NCBI RefSeq assembly: GCF_002887595.1
Contig: NZ_PEBU01000010.1
Span: 1 to 64,000, forward strand
Origin: Bowmanella denitrificans
Lineage (GTDB): Bacteria; Pseudomonadota; Gammaproteobacteria; Enterobacterales; Alteromonadaceae
DNA: 64,000 bases
Direction of reading: 5' to 3'
The position numbers and the translations under genes are program-made. Numbering within the stretch: the first letter of the stretch is position 1; the number at the start of each line of letters is the position of its first letter. Below, piece after piece: positions 17,918 to 25,993 of this stretch. The notes beneath the pieces were generated by a model that was not told the DNA's origin, ran no database searches, and was given only the letters and a program-made list of their open reading frames with translations.

Positions 17918-19867
17918 TTACAGGAATTGGTAATTAACGCCCAGTGTCAGGCGACGGCTGCTGATTGGACGCACATCAAATAAGCCTGCCGCATCGGCGC
18001 TGGCATCTCTGTGCTCATCAAGCAGATTGTCAACAGCCAGTCGCCAGCTCAGGCTTTGGCTAAGGTGTTGGGATAAACTCAGGTTAAGGCTCAGCCAGTC
18101 ATCCTTAAGAATGCCCTGATAGTCCTGACCTGCTTGTTCGCCAGCCTCGTAGACTGCATAAAACAGGCTATCCAGTTGCCATGCCGGGTAAGACCAGCCA
18201 AGGTTGAATTTAAGCTGGTGTTTGGGGCGGCCCGTCAGTGGCTCGCCTTGTTCGTTTTCGGTGTGCAGGTAAGCGTAACTGAGCTGATAGCGCCAGTTAT
18301 CCAGAGTCAGTTCGGCCGACAGATCCAGCCCGGCGATTGTGGATTCCGCCACATTGGCATAGCGGGACACATCCAGGCCCAGCTCCGCTGACGCCGCCGC
18401 ATCTCTGATAGTGTTAATAAAATCGTCGGTGCGGGTGTAATGGCCGGCTATCTCAAATTGCAGATCATGGCTGTCATCCATAACCGGAATGGTCAGGGTT
18501 AAGCCAGCGTTTGCCGACAGGGCCGTCTCGGGGTTAAGGTTTTCATTACCCAGCACCATGTAGCCAAGGTTACTGTGGTCAAACACATAGAACCTTTCCT
18601 TTAGCGTAGGCACACGATAGCTTTGCCCCAAACCAGCCCGCCATTGCCAGGTGTTCTGTGCAGTATCGATATACTTGTACATGCCACTGGCACGCAGTGC
18701 CGAATGCCAGCCGAAATCCGTATCATGCTGAACCCGCAAGCCGGCCAGCCAGTCCACTTTATCCAGCATCCAGTTAATTTGGCTATAAGCTTCCAGTGAT
18801 TGGCGGTCTTTATCCGCTACCTCCACCAGTCCATCGGTGAGTTTGCTCTGATCCAGGGTATCGCTATGCCAGATAACCCCGCCAACCACCTCCATGCCAT
18901 CCAGCATCCAGACTTTCTGAGCATCCAGCTCGGCCAGGGATATATCGGTTTCGCGCAAGCCATTGGAATCGCCACTGGTTTCATTGTGCTTGATGTAGCG
19001 GCCTTTCAGTTGCCAGTCATGCTGCTGGCTGACCAGTACATCCTGTTGCCACTGCTCCACATCGGACAGATAGTAGACAACCGAGTCCTGGCCGGGGACT
19101 TTAAATCTGTCCTTGAGTTTTTCTTCCTCAAAATAATGAAGCTTGTATCCCAGCCTGAGGCCATCCAGATTACGGGCCAGCTCAAAACGCGCAAAGTGTT
19201 TATCCAGGGAAGCAGATGTCTGTGCAATGCTGGCAGGCTCATAATCAAAGCCAGGATCGTCAATTTTCTGCAGGCTGAGCTTAGCCTGCCACTGTGCCAC
19301 TTTGGCGGAGCCACGCAGTTTGTAGAGATGGCCCAGCGTATCGCCGTCCACCTCATTGCCCAGATAGCGGGACACTTGATACTCACTGCTCAGGCTATTG
19401 CCCTTATCCTGACGGCTAATGATATTGATTACCCCGCCCATGGCGGAACTGCCATACAATACCGAGCCAGCACCTTTGACGATTTCAATCTGTTCAATCT
19501 CGTCGGCACTGATCTGATCCAAATCCACCGAGGAACCAGAGGGTGAGATTAACGGCTGACCGTCCAACAGGATCAACACGTGATCTGAGTCAAAGCCCTG
19601 CATCATGACGTTATAGCCGTCTTTAACGCTGCGTTTTACTACCACCCCAGGCAAAAAGTTCAGGGCCTGGGCTAATGTGCCACGGCTGACTTGCTGCAGT
19701 AGCTCACCACTGACCACATCCACCGCCACTGGTGAATTGTTCAACAATTTAGGGGTGCGGGTACCAGACACAACCAGCCTCTCCACTTGTTGAATCTCGT
19801 TGGCCAACGCATTGGGCACTAAAGTAACGGCAAGTAATGCCAAGATTGGGATTTCGCGATACATCAT
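17918..19867 (-). CDS. hmuR: TonB-dependent heme receptor, HmuR-like
   Basis: Outer-membrane receptor of about 649 residues: signal peptide (ends NALANE), TonB box region, plug domain (NNSPVAVDVVSGELLQQVSR ... VLYGSSAMGGVINII) and a 22-strand barrel ending YQF-L. A heme-receptor signature is recognisable: SYRVPTLKERF, His in VFDHSN, then NENLNPE, corresponding to the FRAP-His-NPNL pattern. An in-frame ATG at 19891 lies inside the Fur box and lacks a Shine-Dalgarno; 19867 puts the start directly at the signal peptide. Neither start has a strong ribosome site. First gene of the five-gene hmu-type operon. Confidence 0.9.
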   Translation of the reverse strand: MMYREIPILALLAVTLVPNALANEIQQVERLVVSGTRTPKLLNNSPVAVDVVSGELLQQVSRGTLAQALNFLPGVVVKRSVKDGYNVMMQGFDSDHVLILLDGQPLISPSGSSVDLDQISADEIEQIEIVKGAGSVLYGSSAMGGVINIISRQDKGNSLSSEYQVSRYLGNEVDGDTLGHLYKLRGSAKVAQWQAKLSLQKIDDPGFDYEPASIAQTSASLDKHFARFELARNLDGLRLGYKLHYFEEEKLKDRFKVPGQDSVVYYLSDVEQWQQDVLVSQQHDWQLKGRYIKHNETSGDSNGLRETDISLAELDAQKVWMLDGMEVVGGVIWHSDTLDQSKLTDGLVEVADKDRQSLEAYSQINWMLDKVDWLAGLRVQHDTDFGWHSALRASGMYKYIDTAQNTWQWRAGLGQSYRVPTLKERFYVFDHSNLGYMVLGNENLNPETALSANAGLTLTIPVMDDSHDLQFEIAGHYTRTDDFINTIRDAAASAELGLDVSRYANVAESTIAGLDLSAELTLDNWRYQLSYAYLHTENEQGEPLTGRPKHQLKFNLGWSYPAWQLDSLFYAVYEAGEQAGQDYQGILKDDWLSLNLSLSQHLSQSLSWRLAVDNLLDEHRDASADAAGLFDVRPISSRRLTLGVNYQFL

Positions 19868-19875
19868 AACACTAC

Positions 19876-19930
19876 TGATAACCGTTATCATTTGTGTTTA
19901 TGATTGTAATCATTTAAATGCTGGGATCAA
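19876..19930 (-). promoter_or_regulatory. Fur-controlled promoter of the hmu operon
   Basis: On the minus strand TTGATC (19930-19925) and TACAAT (19908-19903) form -35 and -10 boxes with a 16-base spacer. Two Fur-like palindromes overlap or follow the -10: ATGATTACAATCAT around 19901-19914, and ATGATAACGGTTATCA at 19876-19891. Both fit the GATAATGATAATC consensus, so repression by Fur with iron is expected. Confidence 0.75.
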
Positions 19931-19983
19931 GGAGTTTCTTGTTCTCTGATCGATGCAGCGTTGATTCAGAATGAATACCTGCA

Positions 19984-20053
19984 GGTGTTAGGTGTTAGGT
20001 GTTAGGTGTTAGGTGTTAGGTGTTAGGTGTTAGGTGTTAGGTGTTAGGTGTTA
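19984..20053. repeat. ten perfect copies of a 7-base tandem repeat
   Basis: GGTGTTA is repeated ten times without a mismatch, ending just before GAAAATG. It lies in the 370-base gap between prmA and the hmu promoter, about 55 bases upstream of the -35 box. Perfect copies imply recent slippage, so copy number probably varies between isolates. It could be neutral or tune the promoter. Confidence 0.95.
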
Positions 20054-20180
20054 GAAAATGATGATATTCAGGCCAGCAGCAGGAAGCGTAGTTTTTATCT
20101 CAGAACACAGGGCGGGAATAAACGATAGGCTTTTAACGACGGCCAACCATGGCGGGCTGGTATAAATGTCGGTTTAGCTA

Positions 20181-20202
20181 CCTGCGACTGTTATGTCGCA
20201 GG
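20181..20202 (-). terminator. hairpin downstream of prmA
   Basis: CCTGCGAC pairs with GTCGCAGG around a six-base loop, about 37 bases after the prmA stop. There is no T run on the minus strand, so termination here is uncertain. Confidence 0.4.
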
Positions 20203-20238
20203 GCGATATCAGAAACGCTAGCCAGATACCTGACGAGA

Positions 20239-21111
20239 TCAGCGGCGGGTACCGCTAACTCTGGCCCAGTCACCATCAATGGCTACCGGGTCCATTTCAA
20301 AGTCCTGGCTGTACAGCGCACTGATTTCCTCAGCCTGCTCCTTTAAAATGCCTGACAAAGCCAGTTTACCGCCAGCACGACAGTAGCTGGTAATCACCTG
20401 GCGCAGTTCTCTTAGCGGCCCGGCCAGAATATTGGCCACCACCACATCGGCCTGCAGTTGTGGCTGATCTTTGGGTAAATAAAGTTCGATAAGATCGCCA
20501 ACCTGATTGCGATTGGCATTGTCCTGGCTGGCCTGAATGGCCTGCGGGTCAATGTCGACGCCAACCACACGTTTGGCACCAAGTTTAAGCGCGGCAATGC
20601 CCAAAATGCCCGAGCCACAACCAAAATCCACCACCAGACTGTTACCCAACTCCAGACCATCCAGCCAGCGCAAACACAGTGCCGTGGTAGGGTGAGTACC
20701 AGTACCAAAGGCCAGCCCGGGGTCGAGCATGACATTAACGGCGTCAGGATCTGGCACCTCGCGCCAGCTTGGGCAAATCCACAGGCGCTGACCAAATTGC
20801 ATTGGGTGGAAATTATCCATCCACTCCCGCTCCCAATCCTTGTCCTCCAGCGGGTCCAATTTAATCAGGGTGCCTGCTGGCAGCTGGCTTTTCAATTGCA
20901 ACAGCAGTGCGGTTAAGTCTTCTTCAGCATCAAACAAACCCACCACCTGAGTATCAGGCCACAGTTGTACCTCGCCGGGCTTAGGCTCGTACCAGGGGGT
21001 ATCCTTGGCATCCACAAACGTAACGGCCTGGGCGCCCCAATCCGATAACAGTTCACCAATGGGTTCGGCGGATTGGGCATTGCTGTTGATACGTAATTGA
21101 ATCCAGGCCAT
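20239..21111 (-). CDS. prmA: ribosomal protein L11 methyltransferase
   Basis: PrmA trimethylates ribosomal protein L11 using S-adenosylmethionine. The protein is 290 residues, normal length. It has the N-terminal recognition domain ([20 protein letters not shown]), the linker [15 protein letters not shown] and the SAM motif [20 protein letters not shown], followed by [11 protein letters not shown]. In many relatives prmA sits directly after accC; here about 2 kb with two other genes separates them. Confidence 0.97.
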   Translation of the reverse strand: MAWIQLRINSNAQSAEPIGELLSDWGAQAVTFVDAKDTPWYEPKPGEVQLWPDTQVVGLFDAEEDLTALLLQLKSQLPAGTLIKLDPLEDKDWEREWMDNFHPMQFGQRLWICPSWREVPDPDAVNVMLDPGLAFGTGTHPTTALCLRWLDGLELGNSLVVDFGCGSGILGIAALKLGAKRVVGVDIDPQAIQASQDNANRNQVGDLIELYLPKDQPQLQADVVVANILAGPLRELRQVITSYCRAGGKLALSGILKEQAEEISALYSQDFEMDPVAIDGDWARVSGTRR

Positions 21112-21243
21112 AGGGTTCTCAGCGGTCAGGGCGAAATAAAAGTCGCCAATTCTTGTTGGGAACGAGAGTATAAGTATACAGAGCTGGATTACCAGAGGAA
21201 CCTGTCTTAACCTGTTTCTATGGATAAGAGAATCGATGTCTGC

Positions 21244-21978
21244 ATGAACAGGATCATCTTGCTGACCAGCCTGCTGCTAATGAGTACAGTCGCGCAGGCT
21301 AGTTCTCTTGTGATGGCTGTTGGCTGGACCAAACCTCCTTATGTGATTGCAGACCAGGATAAAGGCTTCGAACTGGATCTGGTTCGCGCTATTTTGCAAA
21401 ATCTGGGGCATCAGGTGGATCCCGTCTATGTGCCTTTTGGCCGCTCGGCCGGTATGCTCAACCATGGTCAGGTGGATATGGCCCTGAATATGACCGAGCG
21501 CATGCCCGTACCGCATGAACAGCTCAGCCAGGTGTATGTCACCTATCGCAATGTAGTCATCAGCCTCAAGGTTAGCCGGGTGAAACTGGATAGCCTGGCG
21601 GATATGAAAGGCTTCAGCATAGTCGCCTTTCAGAATGCATCCATTGTACTTGGGCAGGAATTCGCCAAGGAAGTATCAGACAGTCGACTCTACACAGAAC
21701 TACCGGATCAAAGTAAACAGGTTAAGATGCTGTTGGAAGGGCGAATTGATTTGGCAGTGATGGATATTAATATTTTCCGCCATATTTCGACCAAATTCCG
21801 TGATGACGCTTTGGATCTGGTCGATATCCACTGGCTTTTCCCACCGACGGGCTATCGGGTTGGCTTTAAGGACAAAGCGCTTTTGCAGGAATTTGATAAA
21901 GCCCTGCAAGCCTATAGAAGTTCAGACCAGTACCCGGCTTTAATTGCCACCTACGATATCTGGCAGCCCGGATTCTGA
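21244..21978 (+). CDS. periplasmic family-3 solute-binding protein
   Basis: Protein of 244 residues with signal peptide ([19 protein letters not shown]) and a family-3 binding-protein fold ([37 protein letters not shown]). No permease or ATPase gene is adjacent, so it is an orphan; such proteins are common in Alteromonadales and their ligands are rarely known. The upstream ATG at 21220 would put charged residues before the signal peptide, so 21244 is preferred although its ribosome site is weak. It is divergent from prmA. Confidence 0.8.
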   Translation: MNRIILLTSLLLMSTVAQASSLVMAVGWTKPPYVIADQDKGFELDLVRAILQNLGHQVDPVYVPFGRSAGMLNHGQVDMALNMTERMPVPHEQLSQVYVTYRNVVISLKVSRVKLDSLADMKGFSIVAFQNASIVLGQEFAKEVSDSRLYTELPDQSKQVKMLLEGRIDLAVMDINIFRHISTKFRDDALDLVDIHWLFPPTGYRVGFKDKALLQEFDKALQAYRSSDQYPALIATYDIWQPGF

Positions 21979-22002
21979 AGCCATAGCAAACCGGAACGCC
22001 GT

Positions 22003-23181
22003 TTAGGTTTGCGCCACAATCACCAGATTGCGGGGGGTAATTTGTCGAGTACAAAACTCCAGTATCTGAACATGATAAGCATGCTCCTCAAGATACAGAC
22101 TTCTGTCCAACACCAACCACAATTCCAGGGCACGACGAAACAGGTGCCGTACTAACTCCATACGTTCAAGCAACCTAAGTCGCTGCCTGGCTGTCATTTC
22201 CAGACCAGACAAGTCGACAGCAGGCGCGAATACCAGCCCTTTTTGCTGCGCCGCCCATTGCAAAAAGGCCTGGGGAGGTTGGCGAAACAAGTAATCCGGT
22301 GCAGAAGGGACCGGCAGATAATTGTCTTGCCCCAGATGCTGGCGCTGCCAAATATCAAACATCTGCCGGTACAGCCTTTCCTGTAAACGCTTGTGTTGGT
22401 CCCGATGCGGTGCGGTAACCGTTTCCTGCACCGCCAATCGCAGATCTGCCCGGCTCAGTTGCAACTGGCTGCATTGCCCGGCCTGGCTCAGGGGTTGATA
22501 GGTTTCCTGTGTAATAAGCTGGTAGCAACAAGGGCAAAGATAGACAGCCTGAACCCGGTTCTTAACCGCTTCCTGCAGCATTTTTATATGCAGCTGTCCA
22601 CAGGCGTGCAAGGCGACAAGTTGCTGGTCGGCTTGCACATACTTATCCAACTTATCCTTAAGTACATCTGCACAAACAAAGCGTTGATTAACATGCTGCT
22701 GCCTGGCCACTTGCTGGCCTTGCTGACAAAGTTCAGCCTGCCATTCCACTGAGATAACAGGCTGGGCAAATTGCCAGGCCAGCAATCTACCCAAGTGCCC
22801 TTTACCGGCACACCATTCCAAAATAGGGCCTGGCCTGCAATTAAACAGGGCGGCGAAAGCACTGATTTGCTGCCATTTTCGACCTTTTATACCGGATTGT
22901 AGCCAAAATGGCGCTGGCAAAGACTGTTGGTGTTTTTGTAATGGATACAGCGCATCGGCCGCCATGAGCTCTGGCAAAAAACGCGAGCAGGCTAGTAATG
23001 CCTGCTCGGCATGAATCTGCCAACTTGCCAGTTGTTCATCGGGCAATTCATCCAACCACTGTGCCAGGGCCGGATTCTGCTGCCGCCAGGGATAGTCATT
23101 CACAGCAAAAGGCGAAAACTGCCAATACAGACAATGGTCCGTCAGATAGCGGTCAAGGCGCCGAAGGGATGCAGCCAGCAT
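22003..23181 (-). CDS. SAM-dependent methyltransferase-like protein
   Basis: Protein of 392 residues with a methyltransferase motif in the middle (GPILEWCAGKGHLGRLLAWQ), then LVALHACGQLHIKML and a cysteine cluster VYLCPCCYQLI. This combination resembles the METTL25/RRNAD-like group of methyltransferases, where the CPCC motif is conserved. The substrate is not known. No signal peptide. It lies between accC and the orphan binding-protein gene, convergent with the latter, and ends 25 bases from it. Confidence 0.75.
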   Translation of the reverse strand: MLAASLRRLDRYLTDHCLYWQFSPFAVNDYPWRQQNPALAQWLDELPDEQLASWQIHAEQALLACSRFLPELMAADALYPLQKHQQSLPAPFWLQSGIKGRKWQQISAFAALFNCRPGPILEWCAGKGHLGRLLAWQFAQPVISVEWQAELCQQGQQVARQQHVNQRFVCADVLKDKLDKYVQADQQLVALHACGQLHIKMLQEAVKNRVQAVYLCPCCYQLITQETYQPLSQAGQCSQLQLSRADLRLAVQETVTAPHRDQHKRLQERLYRQMFDIWQRQHLGQDNYLPVPSAPDYLFRQPPQAFLQWAAQQKGLVFAPAVDLSGLEMTARQRLRLLERMELVRHLFRRALELWLVLDRSLYLEEHAYHVQILEFCTRQITPRNLVIVAQT

Positions 23182-23238
23182 AATCGAGTGCGAAGAGAAA
23201 GGTGCTGAATTCTATCCGCAGTGCAGCTTGCAGCCAAT

Positions 23239-23264
23239 AAAAAAGGTGCTTGCGCACCTTTTTT
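23239..23264. terminator. bidirectional terminator between accC and methyltransferase gene
   Basis: AAAAAAGGTGC-TTGC-GCACCTTTTTT is a perfect stem with A and T tracts. It lies 15 bases after the accC stop on the minus strand, so it terminates the aroQ-accB-accC transcript. Confidence 0.92.
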
Positions 23265-23278
23265 AGATTAAAGCCTGG

Positions 23279-24628
23279 TTAGCCTTTTTGCATGCCCAGT
23301 TTCTTTTCCAGATAGTGGATATTCGTTCCACCATTTCTGAAGTTTTCATCTGCCATGATTTTTTGCTGCAACGGCACATTGGTTTTTATGCCTTCAATCA
23401 CCAGCTCATTCAGAGCATGGCGCATACGGGCAATCGCCACGTCACGGTTCTCACCATAAGTGATTAGCTTACCGATCATGGAGTCATAGTTAGGCGGCAC
23501 GCTGTAACCGGCATAAATATGTGAATCCCAGCGCACACCCAGACCACCAGGCGGATGGAACATATCGATTTTGCCTGGTGAAGGAATAAAGCGTTCTGGA
23601 TCTTCGGCGTTGATACGGCATTCGATGGCATGACCACGAATTTGAATCTGCGACTGCTCAATGGCCAGAGGCTGTCCGGCAGCAATACGCAATTGCTCCT
23701 TAATCAAATCCACCCCGGTGATCATCTCGGACACCGGATGCTCCACCTGAATACGGGTATTCATCTCAATAAAGTAGAATTCACCGTTTTCGTACAGGAA
23801 CTCAAAGGTGCCCGCACCACGATAGCCTATTTCAATACAGGCACGGCGACAGCGATCACCAATTTTTTCACGCATTTCGGCGGTAATACCAGGTGCAGGC
23901 GCTTCTTCCACCACTTTCTGGTGGCGGCGCTGCATGGAACAGTCCCGCTCACCCAGGTGAATCGCATTGCCCTGACCATCTGCCAGTACCTGAATTTCCA
24001 CGTGACGTGGGTTTTCCAGGAACTTTTCCATATACACCATATCATTACCAAAGGCGGCACCGGCCTCGCTCTTGGTCATGGCGATAGCAGATTGCAGTTC
24101 CGCTTCGCTACGCACCACGCGCATACCACGGCCACCGCCGCCGCCAGCAGCTTTAACAATAATGGGGTAACCAATACGCTTGGCTATGGCTTTGTTTTTG
24201 GCTTCATCGTCACCCACCGGACCATCAGAGCCAGGTACACAAGGAACCCCCGCCTTCTTCATGGCGGAAATGGCAGACACTTTGTCGCCCATCAGGCGAA
24301 TGGTGTCGGCTTTAGGGCCAATAAACACAAAACCACTCTTTTCCACCTGCTCAGCAAAATCGGCATTCTCGGACAAAAAGCCGTAGCCAGGGTGAATGGC
24401 AATAGAGTTGGTTACTTCCGCAGCGGCGATAATGGCCGGAATATTCAGGTAGCTTTGGGTGGCTGCCGGGCTGCCGATACAAATGGACTCATCGGCCAGC
24501 AGCACATGTTTAAGGTTACGGTCGGCGGTGGAATGCACCGCTACGGTTTTAATCCCGAGTTCCTTGCAGGCACGCAGCACGCGCAATGCAATTTCACCCC
24601 GGTTGGCTATCAGTACTTTATCCAGCAT
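23279..24628 (-). CDS. accC: acetyl-CoA carboxylase, biotin carboxylase subunit
   Basis: AccC carboxylates biotin on AccB with ATP and bicarbonate in the first step of fatty acid synthesis. The protein is 449 residues. Signatures: [20 protein letters not shown], the ATP-grasp loop [13 protein letters not shown], the [15 protein letters not shown] segment and [20 protein letters not shown]. It follows accB by 14 bases in the usual order. A strong terminator follows. Confidence 0.98.
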   Translation of the reverse strand: MLDKVLIANRGEIALRVLRACKELGIKTVAVHSTADRNLKHVLLADESICIGSPAATQSYLNIPAIIAAAEVTNSIAIHPGYGFLSENADFAEQVEKSGFVFIGPKADTIRLMGDKVSAISAMKKAGVPCVPGSDGPVGDDEAKNKAIAKRIGYPIIVKAAGGGGGRGMRVVRSEAELQSAIAMTKSEAGAAFGNDMVYMEKFLENPRHVEIQVLADGQGNAIHLGERDCSMQRRHQKVVEEAPAPGITAEMREKIGDRCRRACIEIGYRGAGTFEFLYENGEFYFIEMNTRIQVEHPVSEMITGVDLIKEQLRIAAGQPLAIEQSQIQIRGHAIECRINAEDPERFIPSPGKIDMFHPPGGLGVRWDSHIYAGYSVPPNYDSMIGKLITYGENRDVAIARMRHALNELVIEGIKTNVPLQQKIMADENFRNGGTNIHYLEKKLGMQKG

Positions 24629-24642
24629 CAGCTTCAGCCCGC

Positions 24643-25098
24643 TTATTCAATCACGAACAGAGGCTGGTCAAACTCCACAGGTTCCTGGTTGTCCACCAGC
24701 ACCTGCTTAACCACACCTGCTTTGTCCGCTTCAATCTGGTTCATCATCTTCATGGCTTCAACGATACACAAGGTATCGCCGACTTTGACCTGAGAACCGA
24801 CCTCAACGAAGTTCTTGGCGCCCGGTGAAGATGCGCGGTAGAAAGTACCAACCATGGGTGAGCGCACAATATGTCCGGCCGGCTCAGCGGCAGCAGCAGG
24901 TGCGGCAGCTGGGGCAGGTGCTGCTGGCGCGGCCACTGGAGCAGGCATATGAACAGGCGCACTGTAGTGCACAGGTTGCGCCATGGCAGAGCTGCCACGG
25001 TGGATACGTACCGATTCTTCACCTTCGGTAATTTCCAGCTCAGCAATGCCGGATTCTTCAACCAGCTCAATCAGTTTCTTTATTTTCCGAATATCCAT
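24643..25098 (-). CDS. accB: acetyl-CoA carboxylase, biotin carboxyl carrier protein
   Basis: AccB, 151 residues, carries the biotin swinging arm. The N-terminal [20 protein letters not shown], a Pro/Ala-rich flexible linker (about residues 45-75) and the C-terminal biotinyl domain with EAMKMMN (biotinylated Lys117) are all present. It lies between aroQ (29 bases upstream) and accC. Confidence 0.98.
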   Translation of the reverse strand: MDIRKIKKLIELVEESGIAELEITEGEESVRIHRGSSAMAQPVHYSAPVHMPAPVAAPAAPAPAAAPAAAAEPAGHIVRSPMVGTFYRASSPGAKNFVEVGSQVKVGDTLCIVEAMKMMNQIEADKAGVVKQVLVDNQEPVEFDQPLFVIE

Positions 25099-25127
25099 CG
25101 TCAGGTCTCTCTTATATTTGTAGGCTG

Positions 25128-25571
25128 TTATACAGAATGTTCCTGGCAGTACTTAATGCCTGCCTGTAAAGCAAATTCATATCCCTGGGCACCTAAGCCA
25201 CAGATGACGCCTTTGGCCACATCCGACAGGTAAGAATGGCGTCTGAAGGCTTCCCGGGCGTGGACATTAGAAAGGTGCACTTCAATAAAGGGAATATTCA
25301 CACCCAATAAGGCGTCCCGTAGCGCCACACTGGTGTGAGTAAACGCACCCGGATTAATCACAATAAAGTCCACCTTCCCCATGGCTTGGTGAATGGCATC
25401 AATCAGTACATGCTCGGCATTGGATTGCACATGTTCAAGCTTAACGCCTGCATCAATCGCCTGTTCCTGTAGCACCAGCACAATGTCGGCCAGACTTTGA
25501 TGACCATAAATATGTGGTTCACGCTTACCCAGCAAGTTCAGGTTAGGACCATTAATCAGCAAAAAGTTCAC
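25128..25571 (-). CDS. aroQ: type II 3-dehydroquinate dehydratase
   Basis: Third step of the shikimate pathway, 3-dehydroquinate to 3-dehydroshikimate. The protein is 147 residues, typical for the dodecameric type II enzyme. Motifs: [20 protein letters not shown] (catalytic Tyr), [16 protein letters not shown], and [13 protein letters not shown] with [18 protein letters not shown] (catalytic His). First gene of aroQ-accB-accC, an arrangement common in gammaproteobacteria. Confidence 0.97.
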   Translation of the reverse strand: MNFLLINGPNLNLLGKREPHIYGHQSLADIVLVLQEQAIDAGVKLEHVQSNAEHVLIDAIHQAMGKVDFIVINPGAFTHTSVALRDALLGVNIPFIEVHLSNVHAREAFRRHSYLSDVAKGVICGLGAQGYEFALQAGIKYCQEHSV

Positions 25572-25993
25572 GAATGTGCGCCCATTTGTAGCTAAAACTC
25601 TATGTTTAACTATTTTTCAGAAAATTTCGAGTCTCACCGTCAAGCACTGACCAAATATTAGCCAAGCCAACTTCAATTGCAGTCCATTATAGAGACAGAT
25701 TCATAAATCTCAGCAAAATACTGGTCTTATCAGCGACGTTTACTGCTATTTGTTTGTTACCTTATCAGACAAGACTGCCACTTGTGAGTTAAATTCAGAC
25801 CTTTAGTGATGAAAATTTATCCCATCCCGCTTTGTTACAAAGTATGTAACAGTCAAAACGGCTAAAAATAAGTATAAATAAAGGTGGAAATACCTGCAGC
25901 GAGCTGGCTATCTTCAGCCAACCGGTGGGGAAAGCATGGCTATTTTCGTTGAATCTGCAGATAAAAGCCGCCTGGACAGGCGGCTAGAATTGT
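25572..25993. terminator. gap between chitinase and aroQ, with chitinase terminator at 25967-25990
   Basis: The right-hand edge of the chitinase gene is followed on the minus strand by AGCCGCCTG-TC-CAGGCGGCT and TTTTAT, a clear terminator. The remaining ~390 bases to aroQ are AT-rich, contain no open frame, and should hold the aroQ-accBC promoter. Confidence 0.8.

Noticed and set aside
19984-20053. Possible CRISPR array at the heptamer repeat
   Set aside because: The unit is 7 bases with no spacers; it is a simple tandem repeat.
23630-24793. 387-codon plus-strand frame opposite accC
   Set aside because: Antisense shadow of the highly conserved accC.
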